Shown here: positions 32,533 to 39,699 of the stretch, one piece after another
How positions within the stretch are numbered: position 1 is the stretch's first letter
Layout: every line of letters begins with the position of its first letter
Assembly (NCBI GenBank): GCA_016875335.1
Contig: VGRO01000031.1
Coordinates: 1-41,920, forward strand
Source of the DNA: Deltaproteobacteria bacterium
GTDB lineage: Bacteria; Myxococcota_A; UBA9042
Reading direction: 5' to 3'
Length of the DNA: 41,920 bases
Made by a program: the position numbers and the translations under genes
Notes under the pieces: model-generated
The model's input: only the letters and a program-made list of their open reading frames with translations
What the model was told of the DNA's origin: nothing
Databases searched by the model: none

Positions 32533-35174
32533 GCGACCTCCACGCGCCAGGAGAGCGGCCGGCGCGGCGGTGAGGGGCAAGCATAGGTGTTTCGGGGCGG
32601 TTGGGGCAAGCGAACTGGCGATTGCCGTCGGGGCGACCGGTGCAATCGGTGCAGGTTGAAGTCCCGGACGCGGTCAGGGCGCGGCCTCGCTTGCACACTG
32701 GGTGGAAAGGCCGCGCATTGGCCGCCGCCGGCCGTGCCGGGCAATGGCCGCGACGTTGCGGCCACCCGAGTGTTCGGGCGACGGCGGAAAAACCTCGCAA
32801 TATCTAGCGTCTGAACAATGGGGGGGCAGTTCGCGGGGGCAGTTCGGGGGAGGCGGTCCTTGGGCTCGGCAAAGCAGCGTTCGCGGCTCGCACCAGAACG
32901 TGAAACTGCGCTCCCTATTGGCATCCCGGCGGCTTGGCTGCTCCGGAGGGACCAAGTCTTATTCTCGTAGCACGGCGTCATGCACCAGTCGCCCTTGGGC
33001 TGCCACATCAGGTTCTGCTTGGCCTGACACGAGTTGCCCGACTGGTAGCAGGTGTCGAACACATTCTTGGTGCCGCCCGAAGCGAAGTTCGGCCAATGGA
33101 ACCGACCTACGTACCACATATCCAGCGGGTCCATCTTGACCTTGGTGAACTGCATGGACAAGCCGCCCTGCACGTAGATGGACAATGTGGCGAACGAGGT
33201 GCCGTAGCCGTGGTCGTTCCAGTAGTGGACGCCGACGTGGTAGGCGACCGGGTTGTCGAGCGTTCCCTCGGGGTCGATGAGGTTCAGGTTCTCAGGACCC
33301 ATGCCGTCGGTGTCGTCGAGGTTGATGGTCGGGTTGTCCTTGGTGTTGCCGGCGGCGCCCCACTCTGGCGCAGCGTTGAACCAGAAGGCGTCCCATGGGT
33401 TGCTGAACCAGGGATCGGCCTGGCCGTCGCAGTCGAGGTCGTACATCTGGGCGACCGGGTGGGCAAAGTGCAAATCGAGGTCGGCGCCGGCCGCCGGGCC
33501 GCTGTCGGTCTGGTTGGGGTCCGAAGGCGTGTCCCACACCAGTTCAATGTGCAGGGCGTTGTTGGGGATGACCAGCACCTTCTGGCACGCAGGCACGCAC
33601 GACTTGCTGCCGTTGGCGTCCCAGACCTCCAAACAGAACTCGTATTCGCCGGCCGCGTTGGCCAGAAGCGACGGGTTAGCGAATGACGCGTTTGGCGTCA
33701 GCGGCTGGTTCGACCCCGCCGGTTGCTTGACCATCCACTTGTACTTCTTGATGGTGCCGCCGGCCACGCTGGACTTGTCGCCCTTGAGGTGGATGGTGGT
33801 CTGCGGCACCACTTGTTCGCCTTCGGCGACCGTGACCTTCGCAATTGGGCAGGTCGTGGACACGTTTTCCGCCCTGAGCGGCAGCCCGTAAGTCTCGGAC
33901 CCCGCCGTGATGATGAGGTTCGCCGTGTGGAACTGCGGATGGAGCGCGGTGCTGTCATACGTCAAGGCAAGCGCCGCCTGGCCGCCCGCGTGCACTACCA
34001 AGGGCGCTTGCGGCGACGGCCCGACGGGTGTGGCGCCGTTGGCCACCGTGCTCTGGTTCCAATCGATACCGAAAACGCCTGATCCTGTCGGGTCTTGGTC
34101 TAGCTGCACCTGGGTCCAGGCGACCGGCAGCTCGCCGCAGTTCTTGATGAGCACCACGTAGGTAAGGGTCTGCTGACCTGGCACGACCGCGCCAAAGTCA
34201 ACCACGCCGCTCGGCAAGAGCTTGAGGCATTGCACGTGCAGTGGCGCCTTGACTTGCACCTGCGCGTAGCCTTTGACGTTTACGGCGTTGCTGTAGATGC
34301 GCAGCACGCCGCCTGGATCCGGGCCTGCTCCGCCGATGCGCGACAGCAGCGCCTTCCAAATGCCGCCGGGTGGAATCTGCAGCCCAAGGTCGAATTCCGC
34401 GTACTCCTTGCCGGTGATTTCGCCTCCGGCGTGGGTCAGCGAGTAGGTCCCGGGCAGCGCCAGGTGGATGCCGTGCACCTTGAGCATCGACCCACCGATG
34501 TTGCGAACCACGATCGGCTGCGATTGAGCCGTCTTGGCGGACGCGCTGAAGAGAACCTCTGCGGGCTGCACGTCGATGGCCGGCGGCGACGGCGCCCGCG
34601 CCACCCAGAAACAGAATTCCGCCGCCTTGAGCGCGGGATCACCGTCGGCGAGCACACACACCTTGGCCTTGTGCGCGACGTCTTGTTTGGGCGACAGCCG
34701 GACGCGGAACTGGACCTCTGGAACGCTGCCGCCGAGCTTGCCCACCAGTTGCGCCGGCGCCAACTGCGGCCACCGCGACGGCAACGACTCGCACGCGGCC
34801 TCGCTGCCCGCGGCTTGACACGACCACGGCTGGCCTGCGTCGGGCGAGGTCACCTCGACATGCAGCAACCGCACGACGTCGGCGGTCGCCCCTTGCGCCA
34901 CATTGGTCAGGCGAACCAACCACTCTTCCGGCGCAAGCGGACCTGTGGCGGTCCCGGCCGGGGTGAGGGTCTGCCACGGCTCGACGGCCTTGGCGTGCCC
35001 GGACACGTGGACGCGCAAGGTGCCCGCGCAGCCGCCGGACGCGCCACCGAGGCAGGGCGCCGGGGCGTTGGGCGCCAGCGGTTGGGTCACTGGCCCATCG
35101 ACCGTACATGCGCAAAAGAAGGCCGTGGCGGCCAATCCGACCCAAGTGTGGGCAGCGTGTGCGGATCTGAACAA
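32415..35174 (-). CDS. Choice-of-anchor/PKD-like surface lipoprotein with no native stop and an abnormal start
   Basis: The recognisable protein spans about 35150-32930. A short signal (VGLAATAFFCAC) with lipobox-like end is followed by immunoglobulin-like strands (IVVRNIGGSMLKVHGIHLAL), a PKD-like domain (KYKWMVKQPAG, AGEYEFCLEVWD) and a module with ADLDLHFAHP and HVGVHYWNDHGYGTSFATL, seen in many myxobacterial surface proteins. The only start before the signal is a TTG at 35172-35174, inside dispersed-element copy 5 and without a Shine-Dalgarno. At the other end homology-like sequence fades after CMTPCYENK (about 32945), but no stop occurs until 32415: the frame crosses element copy 4 and overlaps the next gene by 118 bases. 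Both ends therefore look rearranged. Confidence 0.68.
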   Translation of the reverse strand: MFRSAHAAHTWVGLAATAFFCACTVDGPVTQPLAPNAPAPCLGGASGGCAGTLRVHVSGHAKAVEPWQTLTPAGTATGPLAPEEWLVRLTNVAQGATADVVRLLHVEVTSPDAGQPWSCQAAGSEAACESLPSRWPQLAPAQLVGKLGGSVPEVQFRVRLSPKQDVAHKAKVCVLADGDPALKAAEFCFWVARAPSPPAIDVQPAEVLFSASAKTAQSQPIVVRNIGGSMLKVHGIHLALPGTYSLTHAGGEITGKEYAEFDLGLQIPPGGIWKALLSRIGGAGPDPGGVLRIYSNAVNVKGYAQVQVKAPLHVQCLKLLPSGVVDFGAVVPGQQTLTYVVLIKNCGELPVAWTQVQLDQDPTGSGVFGIDWNQSTVANGATPVGPSPQAPLVVHAGGQAALALTYDSTALHPQFHTANLIITAGSETYGLPLRAENVSTTCPIAKVTVAEGEQVVPQTTIHLKGDKSSVAGGTIKKYKWMVKQPAGSNQPLTPNASFANPSLLANAAGEYEFCLEVWDANGSKSCVPACQKVLVIPNNALHIELVWDTPSDPNQTDSGPAAGADLDLHFAHPVAQMYDLDCDGQADPWFSNPWDAFWFNAAPEWGAAGNTKDNPTINLDDTDGMGPENLNLIDPEGTLDNPVAYHVGVHYWNDHGYGTSFATLSIYVQGGLSMQFTKVKMDPLDMWYVGRFHWPNFASGGTKNVFDTCYQSGNSCQAKQNLMWQPKGDWCMTPCYENKTWSLRSSQAAGMPIGSAVSRSGASRERCFAEPKDRLPRTAPANCPPIVQTLDIARFFRRRPNTRVAATSRPLPGTAGGGQCAAFPPSVQARPRPDRVRDFNLHRLHRSPRRQSPVRLPQPPRNTYACPSPPRRPLSWRVEVACCLFPAPVPFAPRCAQLPPWSQPRPSPRCPLRPRSTGW
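32580..32609 (-). promoter_or_regulatory. Possible sigma70-type promoter of the fibrinogen-domain protein
   Basis: On the minus strand TTGCCC (32609-32604), 18 bases, then TATGCT (32585-32580), the same -10 hexamer as at 30385. The -35 is a poorer match. The leader would be about 40 bases. It lies inside the unterminated upstream ORF, which supports the view that that ORF is not fully genuine here. Confidence 0.4.
32786..32826 (+). repeat. Dispersed GAACAATGGGGGG element, copy 4
   Basis: GAAAAACCTCGCAAT, then ATCTAGCGTCTGAACAATGG extending to seven G. It is nearly identical to copy 1 over about 40 bases although 12 kb away and inverted. It lies inside the unterminated 3' part of the lipoprotein ORF and about 250 bases before the start of the fibrinogen-domain gene. 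Confidence 0.8.
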
Positions 35175-35181
35175 TGGGGGG
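35164..35181 (+). repeat. Dispersed GAACAATGGGGGG element, copy 5 (shortest, six G)
   Basis: GATCTGAACAATGGGGGG. It separates the divergent lipoprotein, whose only start lies within it, from a 5'-truncated Cys-repeat gene that begins at once on the plus side. Confidence 0.75.
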
Positions 35182-36237
35182 CATTCAACGCGGGTCAAGG
35201 CCTGGGGCACGGCTTGGCTCCAGACGGTCGACTGCGCCAAGACCGGACAACTGTGCACAGGTGGGGCATGCGTCGCCGCCGTGTGCAAACCGGGCACCGT
35301 GGCCTGCGATGGCGCGCTGGCCAAGAGCTGCAACGCCGCCGGCACAGCCTGGCAAGAATCGGTGTGCGCCGCCGGCAGCGCCTGCGACCAAGGGGTGTGC
35401 AAGCAACAGGTGTGCGCACCCAACCAGACCACCTGCAACGCCGACCACACGGTCGTGGTGTGCAGCGGCAACGGCCTGAACCAGAGCGTGGCACAGGACT
35501 GCAAATCCCAGGGCAAGGTGTGTTTCGACGGCGCGTGCAAGACCCAAACGGCGACGTGCACGCCAGGGTCCAAGCAATGCCAGGGCGGGCTCTTGGCCAC
35601 CTGCAACCCCGACGGCCAGACCTGGGCGCAGGCCGTGTGCAACGACAACAGCCCATGCACCACGGACAGCTGCGCGCCGGGGGCGTCGGCCTGTTCGTTT
35701 GCGGCCAAGTACTGCAACGACGGCGTTGGGTGTACGTATGACAGCTGCAACCCGCAAACAGGGGCCTGCACGGCGACGTCCGACCTCGCGCTGTGCAACG
35801 ACGGCAACCTGTGCACGGGCGACTCGTGCAACGCGACGAGCGGCTGCGCGCACAGCCCGGTCGTGTGCAGCGACAACAACAACTGCACCGCCGACAGTTG
35901 CTCGCCGACCGCCGGCTGCGTGCACACGACGATCGCAGGTTGAGGCACGACCGCCGGAAAGTGCGCCAGGAACCCGTCGGTCACCTGCGCAGGGCAGTGC
36001 GGCTACAAGTCGAAAAGCGGCTGCTACTGCGACGCGGCCTGCAAGAGCAGCGGCGACTGCTGCCCGGACTACGACGCCTGCGGTTGCTCGGTAGCCGGCG
36101 CCGGGTCGTGTGGCGGCAACCTCTACGCCACCTGCAACGGCAAGTGCGGCCAGAAGAGCGGCGCTTGCTACTGCGACCCGCAGTGTGTCCAGTACGGCGA
36201 CTGCTGCGGCGACAAGGCGGCTTGTTGCGGGTTGTAG
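35182..36237 (+). pseudogene. 5'-truncated Cys-repeat/somatomedin-B-like protein gene with an internal TGA
   Basis: The frame opens mid-unit right after element copy 5 (VKAWGTAWLQTVDC), with no start codon, Shine-Dalgarno or signal peptide; later units are complete (LAKSCNAAGTAWQESVC, LLATCNPDGQTWAQAVC). CxDGNxCTxDSC repeats follow. At 35941-35943 an in-frame TGA interrupts CVHTTIAG, yet the same frame continues for 97 codons with strong Cys coding, including two somatomedin-B-like modules (CAGQCGYKSKSGCYCDAAC with GDCCPDY; CNGKCGQKSGACYCDPQC with GDCC), to TAG at 36235-36237. TGA may be a mutated TGC (Cys), a sequencing error or, less likely, selenocysteine. The stop is one base from the convergent dehydratase stop. 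Degraded surface-protein gene or silent cassette. Confidence 0.75.
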
Positions 36238-36238
36238 C

Positions 36239-36532
36239 TCACCCGCACAACTCGTCCGCGCTCGCGACAAGCCGCGCATCGCGCGCCGTCAGCCCACGGG
36301 CATCGTGCGACCACACCGTCGCTCGCAGTCGGCCCCAGCCGATCGCCAATTCCGGGTGGTGGTCCAGTTGGTCGGCCAGCGCGCCAATGCGGTTGGCGAG
36401 CGCCAGGGCCGCGGCGAAGTCGGGCAACGCCCACGTTCGCGTCAAGTGACCTTCCGCATCCACCGACCACGCCGGGTGCGCGGCCAGCAGCGCTGCGACC
36501 TCGCCCTCGGTCATGCATTGCAGGTGCTTCAT
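36239..36532 (-). CDS. 4a-hydroxytetrahydrobiopterin dehydratase (pterin-4a-carbinolamine dehydratase)
   Basis: A 97-residue cytoplasmic enzyme of typical family length. Signatures are the helical start with ACT-like spacing (MKHLQCMTEGEVAALLAAHP), WSVDAEGHLTRTWALPDF, the active-site DHHPE and a final segment TVWSHDARGLTARDARLV. The family dehydrates 4a-hydroxytetrahydropterin during pterin recycling, usually with aromatic amino acid hydroxylases, and can serve other roles. The ATG at 36530-36532 overlaps the TGA of the upstream MFS gene (ATGA), showing translational coupling. No hydroxylase gene lies in the window. Confidence 0.92.
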   Translation of the reverse strand: MKHLQCMTEGEVAALLAAHPAWSVDAEGHLTRTWALPDFAAALALANRIGALADQLDHHPELAIGWGRLRATVWSHDARGLTARDARLVASADELCG

Positions 36533-37884
36533 GCGACCGCCGCGGCCGGCTTGGGGTTGCCGCCCTCGATGACCTTGCGCAGGCCCAAGATCGCCAGCGG
36601 CCCAGCCAAGGTGGTGCAGCCGATGATGAGCCACATGGTCGACGTCTCGCGAGCGCCGGTCTCGGGGCACCACGTCGCGAGCATCCAGCCGCTCATCCAG
36701 CCGACCACGGGTTTGGCAAAGAACATAGGGACTTGTGAGAGCCCCATGTAGCTTGCCTCGCGGCCGGGCGCGGCGACGGTGGCGGTGTACTCGTACAGGC
36801 GCGGCGACCACAGGCACTCGCCGACCGACAACACCGCCACAAACGCCACCTGCGCCTCGTAGGCCGACGAGAACACCAAGAAGAACACCGACGACCCCGA
36901 GATGAAGCTGCCGGCGACGATGCACCAGAAGGCACTGAGTTTCTTTGTGAATGCCGTGACAAACGGCGTCAGCACGATGACGAGCGCAGGGTTGAGCGAC
37001 CACAGCCCCGCAAAGTCGAAGTCCTTGTCCACCTCGCGCAAGGTGTACTTGGGCCAGGTCAGGTGCGCGTGCTGGAAAATCAGCCGCACCAGCACCAAGA
37101 GCGACACAAAAAGCAGGAATCCAAAGAACTGCCGGTCGCCCATCACCTCTTGGAGGATTTGCAGTGGACCGCGTGGGGCCGGCCCTGCGTCGGTTTCCCT
37201 TGTAGTCAACGCTTCTTCGCGCGGCAACATCAGCGACGCGGCGGCGGCCAAAAGCGTCACCAGCGTGGCGATGCCAAAAAGCGCCTGACTTGACGTCAAG
37301 TGGACGCCGCCCAAGACGTCAAAGTCCACGCCGCCTTTGAGCCGGGTGCGCATGAAACTGACAGTCTGCGGGGCCACCAGCGCGCCGATGTTCATGATGA
37401 CGTAGAAGAGCGAGAAGCCGAACGCCACGGTCTGAGGCGTGGTGTAGCGGCGGACGGCGGCGGTCATGGTCGGCAAAAGTGCCGCCACGCCCCACGTCGT
37501 GATGAACAGGCCAACCACCGGCACGATGGGGTCGCTGCGGCCGACGGTCATCACCACGCGTCCCAGCAAGCACGAGCCGACGGCCAGCAGCATGGCCTTG
37601 CGGATGCCCACCGCGTCGGCAATGAACCCGGAGAAGAACATGACCACCGACACGGCCGTCAGCCACGTTCCTGCGATCGTGCCGGCCGCGACGTCGCCGT
37701 ACTTCAGGTCTTCGGTCAGGTACACGGCCAGCACATTGTAGATGGCGAAGTGGGCCACGCTTTCCAAGAACTTGACCAGGAAGATGATCCACAGCGCGCC
37801 AGGGCCGGCGCCCAGGGCCTTGAGGTCCGCGAGGGCCTGTTGCGCGAACGGGCGGTCACTGGCGGCAGCGGAGGTCGAGGCCAT
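36529..37884 (-). CDS. MFS transporter
   Basis: A 451-residue membrane protein with about 12 hydrophobic helices. The N-terminal half has FLESVAHFAIYNVLAVYLTE, GFIADAVGIRKAMLLAVGSC and SFMRTRLKG, consistent with a peptide/oligopeptide (POT-like) or general MFS permease; substrate is not determinable. A cytoplasmic central loop (LPREEALTTRETDAGPAP) separates the halves. The ATG at 37882-37884 is the first good start in a much longer open frame whose upstream part is antisense to the TPR gene. The next gene, the dehydratase, overlaps its stop by four bases. Transcription diverges from the TPR gene at 38017 across 132 bases. Confidence 0.85.
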   Translation of the reverse strand: MASTSAAASDRPFAQQALADLKALGAGPGALWIIFLVKFLESVAHFAIYNVLAVYLTEDLKYGDVAAGTIAGTWLTAVSVVMFFSGFIADAVGIRKAMLLAVGSCLLGRVVMTVGRSDPIVPVVGLFITTWGVAALLPTMTAAVRRYTTPQTVAFGFSLFYVIMNIGALVAPQTVSFMRTRLKGGVDFDVLGGVHLTSSQALFGIATLVTLLAAAASLMLPREEALTTRETDAGPAPRGPLQILQEVMGDRQFFGFLLFVSLLVLVRLIFQHAHLTWPKYTLREVDKDFDFAGLWSLNPALVIVLTPFVTAFTKKLSAFWCIVAGSFISGSSVFFLVFSSAYEAQVAFVAVLSVGECLWSPRLYEYTATVAAPGREASYMGLSQVPMFFAKPVVGWMSGWMLATWCPETGARETSTMWLIIGCTTLAGPLAILGLRKVIEGGNPKPAAAVA

Positions 37885-38016
37885 GGGTTTTCCGGGCACC
37901 GGCGGGTGCGGGCGCCTTCTTGACACAGCCGAGGCGCGGGGGCAAGTTGCGGGCGCGCGGCGGTCGTCGTGTCGAGCGGTCCAGGCCAGGTGGGCCGGCC
38001 GGGCAGCGAGGTCAGC

Positions 38017-39693
38017 GTGGCGAGTCAAGGCGGCGCAATCGAACGGCTTCCCGCGGATTTGGCAGCGCAATTGCGCGCCGCGCTGGCTTGGGTGCGTGCC
38101 GGCCAGGCCAAGGCGGCGCTGCCCGACCTGGAAGCGCTGCGCGACCAACTGCATGAGCTCGATCCGGGCCTGGGAGCGCTGGCTGGCAGCCATCTGGCCG
38201 AAGCGCTGGTGGCGACCGGCCATCGCGGCCGGGCCGTGCAGGTGCTGGGCGAGGACGCGGCGCGCGTCCGCGCCCCGGAATACGCCGACGTTCGCGCGCG
38301 CCTCTTGATGCAAGCAGCGCCGTTGCACCCTGACGGCGAGTTCGGCCTGCAACTGGCGGCCGAAGCAGATAGGCTGGCAGCAAGCCTGGACGACCCCGCG
38401 CCGCGCGTGCAAACCATCGAAACGCTTTTGTATTTGCTGGACCGTCACGGTGCAGACACCGGCGTGCGTGAGGTCGCGGACGGCTTGGCCGTGCAGGCGC
38501 GCGCGGCGGGCGACCGACCGGCCGAGGTGCGCGGCCTGCTGCGCGTGGCGCTGTGGGACCGCGCCCATGGCCGGCCGGATCGGGCGCTGGAGGTCGCGCG
38601 CAAGGCCCATGCAGCGGCGGCCTTGCTGGCGCCCGATCAGGCAGCACTGACGGCGGAAGCGGCTGCCTTGCGCGGAACACTGGCTCGACAGAATGGCGAA
38701 GCGCTGGAGGCGGTCGAATGCCTCGACCAAGCGCTGCTCGCGCAACCTGAACCCGACGACCACACGCGCGTCGAACGGGCACTGGCGGCACTGGCGCTCG
38801 GCCTGCACCCCGCGCACGCCGCGGCGGAACTCGAGCGGTCGACGATGGCCGACGACGCCGCAGTGGCCGCGCGTGCACGGCGGGCCTTGGCGCTGCACTA
38901 CCTCGTCGAAGGCGACCTGCAACGCGCAGATTCCGCGGCGCGCGGTCTTCAAGGCGACGACGCAAAGGCCATCGGTGCGCGCCTGCTGTTGGCGCGGGGC
39001 AGGGCGGCGGAGGCCCTGCCGGTGCTGCACGAGCTCGCCCAAGCCGCGCCCGACGAGACTGCAGTGCAGTTGTCGCTGGCTCAGGCGCTGCGAGTGGATG
39101 GAAAGCCATTGGATTCACTGGGTATTCTCGATGGACTTCTGCAGGCGGCCATCGACCGCGGTGATGGCGCGACCGAACTTCAGGTGCGCCTTGCCCGCGG
39201 GCCGGTGTTTTCTGAACTGGGCGACTTCGAGTCGTGTCGCCAAGACGCGCGGCGTGCTGCCGAACTGGCCGAGGAACGGCACTTGCCCCTGCACCACGCC
39301 GTGGCGCGCACACAGGTGGCCTTTGCCCTGGCTCAGCTCGACCTGGCCGCCGAGGCCGTCGCCGAACTCGACCAGGCGACGATGGTGGCCGACCGCGTGG
39401 GCGCCCACGCAGCAGCCGCGCAGGCTGCGTTGCTCGCAGCAGTTCTTGAGAGTCTGCCGGTGCGCGACGGCCTGCAAGGCCGCCCCTTGGCGGTGTTCGA
39501 GGCCTGGGCGCAGGCCGGGCCTTCGCGGCTGCTGGCCACCTTGGGTGTGGCGCTGGCGCGGCGCGCTCTGGTCGTCGATGACGACCCGGTCCTCGCCGCC
39601 GAGCTATGTGACCGCGCCGAGGCCACCGACACCGACGGACGCCTGACCCTTGCCATTGCGCAATTGCGCGCCCTGTTCCCGGCTGAGGCGTAG
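38017..39693 (+). CDS. TPR-repeat protein
   Basis: A 558-residue, almost entirely alpha-helical protein rich in Ala, Leu and Arg, with TPR-like units such as LYLLDRHGADTGVREVADGL and LHYLVEGDLQRADSAARGLQ. There is no signal peptide or membrane segment, so it is cytoplasmic. The GTG at 38017 is preferred over the upstream GTG at 37969 because GAGG lies six bases before it. A TTGACA at 37920 has no convincing -10. The next gene, another TPR protein fused to a kinase-like domain, begins six bases after its stop, so the two are one operon. TPR pairs commonly act as scaffolds; no partner can be named. Confidence 0.78.
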   Translation: MASQGGAIERLPADLAAQLRAALAWVRAGQAKAALPDLEALRDQLHELDPGLGALAGSHLAEALVATGHRGRAVQVLGEDAARVRAPEYADVRARLLMQAAPLHPDGEFGLQLAAEADRLAASLDDPAPRVQTIETLLYLLDRHGADTGVREVADGLAVQARAAGDRPAEVRGLLRVALWDRAHGRPDRALEVARKAHAAAALLAPDQAALTAEAAALRGTLARQNGEALEAVECLDQALLAQPEPDDHTRVERALAALALGLHPAHAAAELERSTMADDAAVAARARRALALHYLVEGDLQRADSAARGLQGDDAKAIGARLLLARGRAAEALPVLHELAQAAPDETAVQLSLAQALRVDGKPLDSLGILDGLLQAAIDRGDGATELQVRLARGPVFSELGDFESCRQDARRAAELAEERHLPLHHAVARTQVAFALAQLDLAAEAVAELDQATMVADRVGAHAAAAQAALLAAVLESLPVRDGLQGRPLAVFEAWAQAGPSRLLATLGVALARRALVVDDDPVLAAELCDRAEATDTDGRLTLAIAQLRALFPAEA

Positions 39694-39699
39694 TCCACG

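Noticed and set aside
32786..32826. Reading copies 1 and 4 as ECF sigma promoters (AAC near -35, CGTC near -10)
   Set aside because: Spacing is about 13 bases, too short, and copies 2, 3, 5 and 6 do not keep the hexamers.
37920..37948. Sigma70 promoter for the TPR gene from TTGACA at 37920
   Set aside because: No acceptable -10 hexamer at 16-18 bases.
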